From NCBI GenBank assembly GCA_963816975.1, contig CAWFMD010000006.1, forward strand, positions 1,488,001 to 1,552,000: a stretch of 64,000 nucleotides of DNA. The letters are read 5' to 3'. The notes beneath the pieces are model-generated. The model was not told where the DNA came from. It did no database searches and saw nothing but the letters and a program-made list of their open reading frames with translations. Below are positions 42,542-51,354 of this stretch, piece by piece. The stretch is from DASRIA01 sp963816975 (GTDB lineage: Bacteria; Actinomycetota; Thermoleophilia; Solirubrobacterales; JBBDJG01). Each line of letters opens with the position of its first letter. The first letter of the stretch is position 1. Position numbers and translations under genes: made by a program.

Positions 42542-43908
42542 GCCGCGGCGCTTTGGGCGAGCGGCGGTACTGCGTCGACGAACCGGCGCTCGGTGGCCTG
42601 CTCGAGCAGCTCCGCGACGTCCAGCAGGCGTTCGTCCTCGCGCCAGTGTGCGACCAGGTGCAGGGCGACGGGCAGGTTGTGCCGCGTGAAGCCGCACGGA
42701 GCTGACAGCGCGGGCACGCCCGTGAGGTTGCCGATCCCACCCTGGCGCACGTTGGCGTAGTCGGCCGGGACCTCGCCGGAGGGGAGCTGCACGCGCGGGT
42801 CCTCGATCGGCGGCGCGGGCGCGGGGACCATCGGCCAGGCCAACACGTCTACGTGCTCGAACGCTCTGGCCAGGGAGCGACGCAGCTGGGCGCGCACGAG
42901 CTCGGTGCGCACCAGCACGGTGGCGGGCGCCAGGCTCAGGTATTTCGCGAGCGCGCGGCCGACCGGCGAGACATCGGGCTCGACCTCCCGCCAGATCTCG
43001 GGCTTCGCAAAAGGATCACCCTCGAGCCCGAGGCGCAGCACCGTCGCGATGCGCACGTGCTCGGTGCCCTCCAGCTCCACCTCGGTGACGGTCAGGCCAC
43101 TCTCGCGCAGGCGCTCCACCGCCGCCTCGCAGTGTTCGCGCACCTCTGGATCGACGTCGTCCCAGAACGTGCGCACGACGCCGATCCGCAGGCTCGTCGC
43201 GCGCCCCGCCTGCAGTGTTCGCCCGAGCAGGGCCCCGCCCAGCACGCGCGCGTCGGCGACGTCGCGGCACATCGGCCCGGGCGCGCCCAGCGACGCGTGG
43301 CCGTGCGTGTAGCCGTCGGGCGGCACCAGCCCCCAGGTGTGCTTCAGGCCCGTGATGCCGTTGTATGCGGCCGGGTAGCGAATCGACCCGCCGCCGTCCG
43401 TTCCCACCGCGCCCGCGACGAGTCGCGCCGCGACCGCCGCACCGGAGCCGCCGGAGGACCCGCCGGCGCAGCGTGAGGTGTCCCAGGGGTTCGCGCACGG
43501 CCCGTAGGCCGACAGGTGGCCGGTGGAGCCCGCACCGAACTCGTGCATGTTGGTGACCGCCACGATCACGGCGCCCGCGTCACGCAACCGCCGGTAGACG
43601 GCGGACTCGCCGGGCCCGAAGCCCTGGAGGTTGCGGGGTGCGCCGTCGCGGGGCGCGCGCCACGGCAGCGTGAACATGTCCTTGACGGCGATCGGCACGC
43701 CGTGGAGCGGTCCCTCGGGGGCCTCGCTCAGCATGCGCGCCGACTCGGATGCGAAGGTGTCGACGATCGAGTTGACCGGCCCGTCGCGCTCCTCGATGCG
43801 GCTCAGGGTGGCCTCCAGCAGCTCGGTCGCGTCGAGCTCCCCCGACGCCACCGCGCGCGCCTGCTCGCGCAGCGAAAGCTCCTGGGGATGGCTGCCCTCG
43901 ACGCTCAT
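42532..43908 (-). CDS. Amidase signature family hydrolase (AtzE/GatA-like)
   Basis: A 458-residue amidase. The Ser-cisSer-Lys triad is visible as Lys in VPIAVKDMF, the cis-Ser in CAGGSSGGSGAAVAA and the nucleophile in GTDGGGSIRYPAAYNG. Most family members hydrolyse small amides or work in transamidation. The upstream overlapping 70-residue gene resembles the GatC/AtzG-type small partners, suggesting a heteromeric amidase. GatB is absent, so it is not the tRNA amidotransferase. Confidence 0.9.
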   Translation of the reverse strand: MSVEGSHPQELSLREQARAVASGELDATELLEATLSRIEERDGPVNSIVDTFASESARMLSEAPEGPLHGVPIAVKDMFTLPWRAPRDGAPRNLQGFGPGESAVYRRLRDAGAVIVAVTNMHEFGAGSTGHLSAYGPCANPWDTSRCAGGSSGGSGAAVAARLVAGAVGTDGGGSIRYPAAYNGITGLKHTWGLVPPDGYTHGHASLGAPGPMCRDVADARVLGGALLGRTLQAGRATSLRIGVVRTFWDDVDPEVREHCEAAVERLRESGLTVTEVELEGTEHVRIATVLRLGLEGDPFAKPEIWREVEPDVSPVGRALAKYLSLAPATVLVRTELVRAQLRRSLARAFEHVDVLAWPMVPAPAPPIEDPRVQLPSGEVPADYANVRQGGIGNLTGVPALSAPCGFTRHNLPVALHLVAHWREDERLLDVAELLEQATERRFVDAVPPLAQSAAAVP

Positions 43909-44117
43909 CCGGTGGTGCCCGCGTCGGTGGGCGCCCGGGACGGGTCGAAATCGTGCTCGTACGGGACCTGGCTGAGGTCCGCGGCGAGCAGGGCGTCCCG
44001 CTCGGGGCCGTAGACCGCCTCCGCGATGCTCATCACGGCGAGGTCGACCGCGTCCACCTGGATGCCCGCACGAGCCAGCGCCACGCGGGCGTACTCCTGA
44101 AAGTCCTCTCCCGGCAT
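43905..44117 (-). CDS. Small amidase-associated protein (AtzG/DUF4089-like candidate)
   Basis: A 70-residue acidic, helical protein: MPGEDFQEYARVALARAGIQ, then AVDLAVMSIAEAVYGPE and a polar C-terminus. Its stop overlaps the amidase ATG (ATGA), meaning strict translational coupling. AtzG of the cyanuric-acid pathway is a similar small helical protein that stabilises the amidase AtzE. The sequence likeness is limited, so the assignment rests on size, helix pattern and gene order. ATG 44117 is chosen; the longer frame to 44288 is unlike coding sequence. Confidence 0.6.
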   Translation of the reverse strand: MPGEDFQEYARVALARAGIQVDAVDLAVMSIAEAVYGPERDALLAADLSQVPYEHDFDPSRAPTDAGTTG

Positions 44118-44253
44118 CGGCGCCAACCCTATCGCGGGGCCACCTGGGACAAACGCTTCCGCCGCGGCCGGGCCGTGCAGGCCCGCCGGCCTCGAGCGCG
44201 AAACACTGTCCGGCATGCGGAACTTGCGGCTCCGATACGTGTTAGGGCGGCTG

Positions 44254-45006
44254 ATGTCAGTGAAGCTCCTCCGCGGCCTCCCGGCCATCGGTGCGGCGTG
44301 CGCATTCGCGGCGACCGCGCTGGCCGCCGGCCCCGATCACGGCCGCAATGCGGCCGCTCAGTCGATCGTGCTGGGCAAGACGCCCGAATACCCGGCGTCC
44401 GGTTGCCCCGCCCCGGACCAGTGCGAGGTCGTGGCCCGGGTGACCGGGATCCAGATGCGCGCCTTCGGGATCGAGCATCCCTTCAAGTCGCCCGCCTCCG
44501 GTCAGATCGTGGCCTGGTGGCTGAAGCTCCCGAAGCTCCGCAGCACGCAGATCCGGACTTTCAACGGCCTGTTCGGCGGCGACCCCGCGGCGCGGGTCGC
44601 GGTCCTGCGCCGCGGTAAGCGCGGGCGCTTCAGGCTGATCCGCCAGAGCGATACCCAGCCCCTGCGCGGCGACCTCGGGCGGGCCGGGCGCGCGCGGTAC
44701 CGGCTATCGACCCCGCTGCGCGTCAAGCAGGGCGACTACGTCGGGCTGACGGCCGTCACGTGGCTGCCGGCCTTCGCCGTCAACCTCGATGCCGCCGGGA
44801 ACTCCTGGTTGGCCAGTCGTCCAAAGCGCCGCTGCGCCACGCCCGCGAGCAGCCGGCCAAAGCAGTTCGCCGAGTACTACAAGCGCAACGACGCCCAGCT
44901 CCAGGCGAGCACCGTGAAGGAGTACAGGTGCTCGTACCAGACGGCGCGACTGCTCTATTGGGCGCGGATCGTGCCGGACCCCGCCGCCCCCGCCGGCACG
45001 TCCTAG
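44254..45006 (+). CDS. Secreted hypothetical protein
   Basis: A 250-residue protein with a signal peptide (about 1-35; SVKLLRGLPAIGAACAFAATALAAG). The mature part is beta-rich with four to five cysteines (ASGCPAPDQCEV near the start; RRCATPA and YRCSYQ near the end) that probably form disulfides. Blocks such as SPASGQIVAWWLKLPKL and VKQGDYVGLTAVTWLPAF suggest a jelly-roll-like extracellular domain. I do not recognise the family. ATG 44254 is used because the signal peptide begins there; ATG 44215 is an in-frame alternative. Confidence 0.75.
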   Translation: MSVKLLRGLPAIGAACAFAATALAAGPDHGRNAAAQSIVLGKTPEYPASGCPAPDQCEVVARVTGIQMRAFGIEHPFKSPASGQIVAWWLKLPKLRSTQIRTFNGLFGGDPAARVAVLRRGKRGRFRLIRQSDTQPLRGDLGRAGRARYRLSTPLRVKQGDYVGLTAVTWLPAFAVNLDAAGNSWLASRPKRRCATPASSRPKQFAEYYKRNDAQLQASTVKEYRCSYQTARLLYWARIVPDPAAPAGTS

Positions 45007-45031
45007 GGGGCGTTCCCCGCCGGGCCGGGCC

Positions 45032-45424
45032 TCAGCAGGCGCTCGGGTTCTCCTGACAGAACTGCTCGAAGCGCTCTGCCGGGCTCCCGCTCGGCGGCGG
45101 TGTGTCGTTCGTCTCGGTGTCGGCCGGGGGGGAGGCGCCGCCACCGGAGTCCGGCTGCGACGGCGCAGGTTGACCCGGGTCGTCCGCGCCGCCGGACTGG
45201 TCCTGCTGCGACTGACTCTCGTCGGTCGTCGTGCGATCGCCCCGGGTGCGCGTGTTCGACTCGTCCAGCGACGAACCGGGCGGGGGCGTCAGCTCCGGCA
45301 CGGACTGGGGCGCCCCGCCGCCGCCTCCTTCATCCCCGCCGCCGGCGATCACGACGCCGGCCACGACTCCGGTGGCGACTGCTGCAATGGCGATCAACGC
45401 GAACCTGCGCGCGGTGGGGGACAC
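45032..45424 (-). CDS. Membrane-anchored, intrinsically disordered small protein
   Basis: A 130-residue protein with one N-terminal membrane helix (FALIAIAAVATGVVAGVVIAG), followed by about 80 residues rich in Gly, Pro, Ser, Thr, Asp and Gln with no predicted fold. The C-terminus AERFEQFCQENPSAC is short, amphipathic and has two cysteines. It may be an exported protein held by an uncleaved signal. Function is unknown. It converges with the secreted protein gene. Confidence 0.7.
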   Translation of the reverse strand: MSPTARRFALIAIAAVATGVVAGVVIAGGGDEGGGGGAPQSVPELTPPPGSSLDESNTRTRGDRTTTDESQSQQDQSGGADDPGQPAPSQPDSGGGASPPADTETNDTPPPSGSPAERFEQFCQENPSAC

Positions 45425-45429
45425 GAGAG

Positions 45430-45732
45430 TTAAGGGTGACGCGGCAGCGGCGCCATGCGCCTGCCGCAGTAGGGGCAGTCGCTCAGATCCCGGCCGACCA
45501 GCTCCTCGCAGTGGGGGCAGAGCCGCAGGTTCTCCGGGGAGCGGGGCAGATTGGACGGGCTGTTTGCGGTCGGCACGAGTTTGCCGACCACCTCCATGCG
45601 CTCGCCGGTCACGTGGTCGTAGTAGCCGACGGCGTCGCTGTCCCGGGGCACGGCTACGTCCCCGTCCAGGGAGACGACCGATTCACGGCCGGAGGCCGGC
45701 GCGCGCAGCCTGTATCGCTCAGGGCGCTTCAC
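45430..45732 (-). CDS. Small C-terminal zinc-ribbon protein
   Basis: A 100-residue protein starting at GTG 45732 (VKRPERYRLRAP). The first half is beta-like (RESVVSLDGDVAVPRDSDAV) and the C-terminus has a four-cysteine ribbon, CPHCEELVGRDLSDCPYCG. The frame upstream of 45732 is not conserved-looking. It stands 5 bp upstream of the disordered-protein gene on the same strand, so the two are probably co-transcribed. Function is unknown. Confidence 0.68.
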   Translation of the reverse strand: MKRPERYRLRAPASGRESVVSLDGDVAVPRDSDAVGYYDHVTGERMEVVGKLVPTANSPSNLPRSPENLRLCPHCEELVGRDLSDCPYCGRRMAPLPRHP

Positions 45733-45785
45733 CGCGGGCAAGATAGCAAGCGCCCGGGACCACGGGGCGCGGGTCGGCCCGCGCC

Positions 45786-46739
45786 TCAGCCGGAGACCAT
45801 GTCGACGGCGCTGCCGTCCTGCCAGCGCGCCATCAGGTCGCCGGTCTGCCACGGCGCGCCGTCGTCGAGGCGCCCGACCTGCTCGACATAGGCTGCCAGC
45901 GCCCGCCGTGCGGCGGGGGTCGACGCCGCCGCCATGAACCCCGCGCGCTCAACGTGCAGGCCCTCCGGCAGCGGCCTGGACGCCCCTTCGTAGACGGCCT
46001 CCTTGAGTGCTCGCACAGACGCCGGGGAGCGCCGCGCGAGCCGCGCCGCGGTGGCGATCGCCTCCTCGAGCAGCTGCGCCGGCTCCGCCGTGCGGTGCAC
46101 GAGGCCCGCCTCGAGCGCCTCCGCCGGCGTCAGCACCCGCCCCTCGAGCATCATCTCGAGCGCCCGGGTCGGTCCCAGCGCTCGCACCAGGCGCTGGGTG
46201 CCGCCCGCTCCCGGGATGATCCCCAGCGTGACCTCGGGGAGCCCGATCCGGTGGTCGCCGCGCGCCATGATCCGGATGTCGCAAGCGAGCGCCAGCTCGC
46301 AGCCGCCGCCCAGCGCGAGGCCGTTGATGGCCGCCACGAAGACCTTGTCGAGCCTGTTCATGCGCAGGAAGACGTCGTGGATCTGCAGCAGCGCGGACAT
46401 CCCGCCCACCGGGGAGCGCTCGATCAGCCCGCGCGCGCCGGGGATCCGCCGCACGGCGCCGATCGCGCGCAGGCCCCCGCCGGCCTGGGCGGCCGACACG
46501 GTGGCGCCGACGCGCTGGGTCCCGCGCCTGATCTCCTCCACGTCGAAGTGGGTGATGAACACGTCGGGGGGAGTGCCCGTGAGGACCACGGCGCCCACCG
46601 AGCGGTCGCCTTCGAGGTCGCGGCACAGCGCCTCCAGCTCACCCACCATCGCTTGCGTCATGAAGTTGCGCGGAGGGTTGTCGAGGCGCGCCACCAGCAC
46701 GCGGCCGTTGCGCTCGATGTGGACTGTTTCGTTGGCCAT
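45786..46739 (-). CDS. Enoyl-CoA hydratase/isomerase family protein (crotonase fold)
   Basis: A 317-residue crotonase-fold protein. The oxyanion-hole blocks are VFITHFDVEEI and AAINGLALGGGCELALACD, followed by RIGLPEVTLGIIPGAGGTQRL with the catalytic Glu region. A central insertion (residues about 75-110; GTQRVGATVSAAQAGGGLRA) makes it about 50 residues longer than typical hydratases. The exact reaction on an acyl-CoA is not predictable. It is divergent from the glycosyltransferase gene. Confidence 0.88.
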   Translation of the reverse strand: MANETVHIERNGRVLVARLDNPPRNFMTQAMVGELEALCRDLEGDRSVGAVVLTGTPPDVFITHFDVEEIRRGTQRVGATVSAAQAGGGLRAIGAVRRIPGARGLIERSPVGGMSALLQIHDVFLRMNRLDKVFVAAINGLALGGGCELALACDIRIMARGDHRIGLPEVTLGIIPGAGGTQRLVRALGPTRALEMMLEGRVLTPAEALEAGLVHRTAEPAQLLEEAIATAARLARRSPASVRALKEAVYEGASRPLPEGLHVERAGFMAAASTPAARRALAAYVEQVGRLDDGAPWQTGDLMARWQDGSAVDMVSG

Positions 46740-46813
46740 CGCAGCTCCCAGGTCGTGGTGTGCGGACCGAGCCTATCCGCCGCCCGCCGCTCACCGGCTG
46801 CCGCCGGGTTATC

Positions 46814-46819
46814 TAGACT
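46814..46819 (+). promoter_or_regulatory. Candidate -10 box of the glycosyltransferase gene (leaderless type)
   Basis: TAGACT ends 9 nt before the TTG start at 46829. Confidence 0.4.
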
Positions 46820-46828
46820 CGCGACGCC

Positions 46829-48508
46829 TTGAGGCTCCTGATCTTCCACGGCTATCTGCTGCGCGGCACCGGGTCGAACGTGTACAACGCCGAGCTGGCC
46901 GTGGCGCTCGCGCGGCTCGGGCACGACGTGCACCTGTTGTCGCAGGAGGCCAATCCCGAGCAACTCGGCTTCGTGGACTCGATCGGCCGCTGGCAGGGGG
47001 GCCGACTGGAGGTGCATCAGGTGCGCCGGCCCCCCTATGCGGGCACGGTGACCGTCTACCGGCCCGACCTGCACGGCCTGTTGCCGGTGTACGTGTACGA
47101 CGACTACGAGGGCTTCGAGGTGCGCACGTTCGACCGGCTCGACGACTCCGAGCTGGAGCGATACGTGCAGGCGAATGCGGATGCGGTGCACGACGTGGCG
47201 CGGATCGCCGACGTCGAGGCCGGGTTTGCGAATCACGTGCTGATGGGCCCCGCGATCCTCGCGCGCGGCCTCGGCGCGCGGCCCTACGCGGTGAAGATCC
47301 ACGGCTCGGCGCTGGAGTACACGCTGAAACCCCACTACAAGCGGTTTGCTCCGTACGCAAGCGAGGGGCTCGTCCCCGCCAAGGCCGTGCTGGTCGGCTC
47401 GCGCCACACCGCGGAGAGCCTCTGGGCGGCGATGCCGCTCGAGGGGTTGCGCGAGCGCACGTTCCTGGGACCGCCCGGCGTGGACGTGCACACGTTCGTC
47501 CCGCGTGACAAACCGTCCGCGGCCCAGGAGCTGGGCGCGCTCGTGCGCTGGCTCGACTCCGCGGAGCGCACCGGTTTCGGACCTGCCGCGGGTGAGGCGA
47601 TCGGCGCGCTGTGTCATCCGCGCCGCGACAAGCTCCCCGAGCCGGAGGAGCTGGCCGCGGTGCGCGCCGGGTATGACGTGACCGGCATCGACCTGGGCGC
47701 GCCGGACGGGCTTGCCGCGCTGGACCCGCGGCGTGAGCCCATCGTCTGCTATGTGGGCAAGCTGATCGTCTCGAAGGGAGTCGACCTGCTGCTCGCCGCC
47801 TGGCCGCGCGTGCTCGCGCGCGAGCCCCGGGCAAAGCTCGTGATCGTCGGCTTCGGCACCTATCGCGAGGGGCTCGAGGTCCTCCTGCGCGGGCTGGAGC
47901 GCGCCGACGAGCGCCTGCTGATGCACATCTGCCGCCAAGGCCGCGCGCTCGAAGGCGGGCCGCGCGACCAGCTCACTTATCTGCGCACGTTCCTGGAGGG
48001 CATCGCCGGCCGCCACGAGCGCTACTTCGCGGCCGCCAAGAAGATGCGCGAGAGCATCGTGTTCACGGGCCGGCTCGACCACGGCGAGCTCGCGCGTGTC
48101 CTGCCGAGCGCGGAGGAGATCATCGTGCCGAGCATGTTCCCCGAGGCCTTCGGGATGGTCGCCGCCGAGGGGGCCGCCTGCGGAGCGCTCCCGATCTGCG
48201 CCGCGCACTCCGGCCTGGCCGAGGTGACCGCGATCCTGGGCGAGAAGCTGCCGCCGCAGGTGCGACGGCTGCTGTCCTTCGAGCGGGGCATGCATGCGGT
48301 CGAGGACCTCGCGTCCGCGATGACGGGGTGGCTCGATCTCGACGAGCGCCTGCGGGTCTCGGGCCGGGTCGGCCTGGCCGCCACCGCTGCCGGCCGATTC
48401 GGGTGGGAATCGGTCGCCGGGAGCGTGATCAACGCGGCGCGAGGTCGCACGGCGGTGCTGGAGCCGGTGCCGGGCGCGGTCCCGTTCTCGGGCCAGGCCG
48501 CTTCGTAG
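46829..48508 (+). CDS. GT4-family glycosyltransferase
   Basis: A 559-residue GT-B enzyme. The N-terminal half begins RLLIFHGYLLRGTGSNVYN with the acceptor-site Gly-rich turn. The C-terminal half has VCYVGKLIVSKGVDLLLAAW, VIVGFGTYREGL and the donor-binding EIIVPSMFPEAFGMVAAE with the paired glutamates of GT4. It is longer than usual because of an insertion of about 70 residues between the halves and another around RDQLTYLRTFLEG. It probably acts on a glycolipid or cell-surface glycan; the sugar is unknown. Confidence 0.88.
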   Translation: MRLLIFHGYLLRGTGSNVYNAELAVALARLGHDVHLLSQEANPEQLGFVDSIGRWQGGRLEVHQVRRPPYAGTVTVYRPDLHGLLPVYVYDDYEGFEVRTFDRLDDSELERYVQANADAVHDVARIADVEAGFANHVLMGPAILARGLGARPYAVKIHGSALEYTLKPHYKRFAPYASEGLVPAKAVLVGSRHTAESLWAAMPLEGLRERTFLGPPGVDVHTFVPRDKPSAAQELGALVRWLDSAERTGFGPAAGEAIGALCHPRRDKLPEPEELAAVRAGYDVTGIDLGAPDGLAALDPRREPIVCYVGKLIVSKGVDLLLAAWPRVLAREPRAKLVIVGFGTYREGLEVLLRGLERADERLLMHICRQGRALEGGPRDQLTYLRTFLEGIAGRHERYFAAAKKMRESIVFTGRLDHGELARVLPSAEEIIVPSMFPEAFGMVAAEGAACGALPICAAHSGLAEVTAILGEKLPPQVRRLLSFERGMHAVEDLASAMTGWLDLDERLRVSGRVGLAATAAGRFGWESVAGSVINAARGRTAVLEPVPGAVPFSGQAAS

Positions 48509-48613
48509 CGCCGTGGCCGCCCGCCCTATGCAGGAGCTTTCGTCGCGCCTTCACGGCGGCGGCCGCGTTTACTAATCTTGCATCAATAGGCACGAATACA
48601 GGGGGAATGCCGT

Positions 48614-49000
48614 ATGCATGTTCGGGATGGGATGTCCAGCGTGGTGTTGACGGTCGGGCCGGGGCACAGCCTCGCCGATGCCGCCCGCCTGATGGCCGAG
48701 CGCAACGTCGGCGCGGCGATCGTGGTTGACCCCGAGAGCCCCGGCCCGGGCATCATCACCGAGCGTGACATCCTGCGGTCCGTCGCCGCGGGGGAGAACC
48801 CCGCGACCGAAGTCGTGGCCGACCATCTCACCGGGGAGCTGATCAGCGCCTCACCCGACTGGAGCCTCGAGCAGGCCGCGGAGGCGATGCTCGACGGCTC
48901 CTTCCGCCACCTGCTGGTCGTGAACGGCGCGGAGCTCGAGGGCATCCTCAGCATGCGCGACATCGTGCGCTGCTGGGCGCAAAACCGCGTCGCGGGGTAG
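48614..49000 (+). CDS. CBS-domain pair protein
   Basis: A 128-residue protein made of two CBS motifs (about 1-58 and 65-125): LADAARLMAERNVGAAIVVD, GIITERDILRSVA, then LEQAAEAMLDGSFRHLLVVN and GILSMRDIVRCW. Such stand-alone Bateman modules bind adenine nucleotides and regulate partner proteins. GGGGGAA precedes the ATG. It faces the oxidase cluster convergently, with no evident functional link. Confidence 0.9.
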   Translation: MHVRDGMSSVVLTVGPGHSLADAARLMAERNVGAAIVVDPESPGPGIITERDILRSVAAGENPATEVVADHLTGELISASPDWSLEQAAEAMLDGSFRHLLVVNGAELEGILSMRDIVRCWAQNRVAG

Positions 49001-49015
49001 GCGCGGACGGACGGT

Positions 49016-49240
49016 CTAGCGCTCGCGCGGCAGCTGCTCGTACTCGGCCCGCGCGACCTTGATCCACCGCCACGTGGTGAACAGCGTGATCGCGGCGCCC
49101 GCGATCACGAATCCCCAGGAGAGGATCAGCCCCACGAGGGCCACCGTGATCCCGATCGCGGCGAACAGCGGCAGCAGGCTGGGCGCCGGCAGGTGTATCT
49201 GCTCGGCCTGGTCGCCGTTCTTGCGGGGGCGGTACGGCAT
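49016..49240 (-). CDS. Small membrane protein, probable cytochrome c oxidase subunit IV
   Basis: A 74-residue protein with two hydrophobic helices: SLLPLFAAIGITVALVGLI and FVIAGAAITLFTTWRWI, preceded by the segment QIHLPAPS. The HLP-x-PS-x2-P start and size match the small actinobacterial/caa3-type oxidase subunit IV. Its ATG overlaps the stop of the preceding 36-residue gene (TGATG), placing it last in the ctaC-ctaD-ctaA-ctaB series. Confidence 0.72.
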   Translation of the reverse strand: MPYRPRKNGDQAEQIHLPAPSLLPLFAAIGITVALVGLILSWGFVIAGAAITLFTTWRWIKVARAEYEQLPRER

Positions 49241-49350
49241 CAGTTCAGGTACAGGTGCGCGACCAGGAACGTGGCGCCGAAGATCATCACCGACAGCGAT
49301 GCGGCGATCAGGCCGGTGACGAGGTTCTTGCGGGCGAGCTTGCGGTCCAT
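49240..49350 (-). CDS. Tiny 36-residue single-helix membrane protein in the oxidase operon
   Basis: Encodes a basic N-terminus (MDRKLARKNLVTG) and one membrane helix (LIAASLSVMIFGATFLVAHL). It lies 29 bp after ctaB, and its stop overlaps the next ATG by one base. Its size and position resemble small oxidase assembly proteins with a charged N-terminus followed by a single helix, known from other bacterial cox operons. Translation is inferred from coupling and from the strongly hydrophobic composition. Confidence 0.62.
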   Translation of the reverse strand: MDRKLARKNLVTGLIAASLSVMIFGATFLVAHLYLN

Positions 49351-49379
49351 CGGCGGGATCCTAACCTGAGGCGCGCCGG

Positions 49380-50288
49380 TTACAGCACGCGGTCGATCGC
49401 CATCGCGCAGAAGAGCAGCGCAAGATAGGCGAGGGAGTAGTGGAACAAGAGCGCCGCGGAACGCCGGTCGGAGCGGCGGTAGAGGCGGATGCAAAGCCAC
49501 AGGAAGGCGAGGTTGAGCACCGTCGCGGCGACCGCGTAGATCATGCCGAAGAGCCCGCCGGCGATCGGTAGCGCCGTGATCGCGAGCAGCAGCCACCCGT
49601 ACAGCAGGATCTGGCGGCGCGTCTCAGCCTCGCCGTCGACCACGGGCAGCATCGGAATCCCCGTGCGCGCGTACTCGTCCTTGATCAGCAGTGCCAGCGC
49701 CCAGAAGTGCGGGGGGGTCCAGTAGAAGACGATCGCGAACAGGTAGAACGCCGACGGGTCGAGGCCGCCGGTGGCGGCCGCCCAGCCGACCAGCGGCGGG
49801 ACGGCGCCCGCCGCGCCGCCGATCACGATGTTCTGGGTCGTGCGCGGCTTCAGCCACAACGTGTACACGAACACGTAGCCGAGCAGCCCCGCCATCGCCA
49901 GCAGCGCCGCCGGCAGGTTCACGGCCAGCGCGAACAACGCGAACGAGAGCGCGCCCAGCGCGATTCCGAACCACAGTGCGGCCCGCGGCTCGATCCGGCC
50001 CGATGGCAGCGGGCGCCGCGAGGTGCGCGACATGCGTGCGTCGATGTCGCGCTCGATGTAGTGATTGATCGCGCCGGCTCCACCGGCCGCCAGGTAACCG
50101 CCGGCGAGCGTCGCCAGCAGCAGTCCCAGCGACGGCGAGGGGTCCGCGACGAACATGGTCGCCGCAGTGGTCACCAGCAGCAGGGAGATGACCCGCGGCT
50201 TGGTCAGGGCCACGTAGTCGGCGACCAGCTCGCGGGCGCCGTACAGCCAGGTTGCGTGGGCCGGACGTGCCCCGGTGCCGGCTTCCAT
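49380..50288 (-). CDS. ctaB: Protoheme IX farnesyltransferase (heme O synthase)
   Basis: A 302-residue UbiA-family membrane prenyltransferase converting heme B to heme O for cytochrome oxidase. The prenyl-diphosphate motif is NHYIERDIDARMSRTSRRPL, with about nine membrane helices. KPRVISLLL near the N-terminus is typical. It lies 28 bp after ctaA on the same strand; together they make heme A. Confidence 0.94.
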   Translation of the reverse strand: MEAGTGARPAHATWLYGARELVADYVALTKPRVISLLLVTTAATMFVADPSPSLGLLLATLAGGYLAAGGAGAINHYIERDIDARMSRTSRRPLPSGRIEPRAALWFGIALGALSFALFALAVNLPAALLAMAGLLGYVFVYTLWLKPRTTQNIVIGGAAGAVPPLVGWAAATGGLDPSAFYLFAIVFYWTPPHFWALALLIKDEYARTGIPMLPVVDGEAETRRQILLYGWLLLAITALPIAGGLFGMIYAVAATVLNLAFLWLCIRLYRRSDRRSAALLFHYSLAYLALLFCAMAIDRVL

Positions 50289-50316
50289 CAGGCGCTGCTC
50301 CGGTCGGAACGAGCGC

Positions 50317-51354
50317 TCATGCGGTTGCCGCCTCCACGGGGGCCCGCCGCCGGGCGCCCGCGGGCGAGGGTTCGGGCACGCTCGTCAGCCGCAGCGCGAA
50401 CAGCACGACCGCGATCCACAGCAGCGCACCGCCCGTCAGGTGGGCGACGATCAGCCAGGCGTGCTCTCCGGCCCAGACGTTCACGGCGCCCAGCAGCACC
50501 TGCACCAGCATCACGCCGACGATGCCGAGGCCGAGTCGCGTGAGCGCGGCTGCCGAGTCGGGGTCCAGGCGGCGCCGCTGGCGCATGACCACCGCGAACA
50601 GCGCCAGGAGGATCGTCACCGCCACGTACATCAGGGCGCGGTGCGTGAGGTGGATGTCGAGCGCCTGGCTGCGGCCGAAGGGGAGGAACTTCCCGCCGCA
50701 GGACGGGAACTCGGCGCCGCACGCCATGTGCGCGTCGACCGAGCGGTGCTCCTGTCCGGTGCCGTGCAGTTCGCTGGCCGACATGTAGCCGCCGGCCACG
50801 ATCGTCGCCAGCACCGTGACGAGCGCCACCGGCGTCAGGATGCGCAGCGCGCGCGTGGCGCCGGGCTTCAGCGAGGGGGGAGAGGGGTCGGGCGCGCCCA
50901 GCCTCGCCATCATCAGCACGAGCCCGATCTGCAGCATCGCGACGCCGAGATGCGTCGCGACCAGCTCCTCCTCGAGCCCCTGCTCGACGGTCAGCCCGCC
51001 GAGCGCCGCCTGGAACAAGATCAGCACGAACGCCGCGACGCTGACGCGCACCAGCAGTCGCTCCGAGCGCCGCCGGCGGTACGCGGTCCATGCCAGGTAG
51101 GCGATCAGGATCGCGACGATCCCGGCCAGCACGCGGTGCGTGTACTCGACGATCATGTTGGTGTCCACGGAGGGGAGCAGGCCGCCGCCGCACAGCGGCC
51201 AGCCCTCGGTGCCGCTCCCGGCTGCGCCGCAGCCCAGGCCCGAGTCGCTGATCCGCACGACGCCGCCCACGATGATCAGGGCGAAGACGAGCGCCGCCGT
51301 CACATACGCCAGGTTGCGAAACCGGCGCGCCTCCGTGTCGGTGAACGCGCTCAA
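50317..51354 (-). CDS. ctaA: Heme A synthase
   Basis: A 345-residue integral membrane protein oxidising heme O to heme A. Conserved features are VVRISDSGLGCGAAG with a later WPLCGGG (loop cysteine pair), EYTHRVLAGIVAI, ATHLGVAMLQIGL, and in the second half MACGAEFPSCGGKF with IHLTHRALMYVAV and VAHLTGGALLW. TTG 51354 overlaps the ctaD stop (TTGA). The frame running further left-to-right into ctaD sequence is a shadow. Confidence 0.92.
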   Translation of the reverse strand: MSAFTDTEARRFRNLAYVTAALVFALIIVGGVVRISDSGLGCGAAGSGTEGWPLCGGGLLPSVDTNMIVEYTHRVLAGIVAILIAYLAWTAYRRRRSERLLVRVSVAAFVLILFQAALGGLTVEQGLEEELVATHLGVAMLQIGLVLMMARLGAPDPSPPSLKPGATRALRILTPVALVTVLATIVAGGYMSASELHGTGQEHRSVDAHMACGAEFPSCGGKFLPFGRSQALDIHLTHRALMYVAVTILLALFAVVMRQRRRLDPDSAAALTRLGLGIVGVMLVQVLLGAVNVWAGEHAWLIVAHLTGGALLWIAVVLFALRLTSVPEPSPAGARRRAPVEAATA

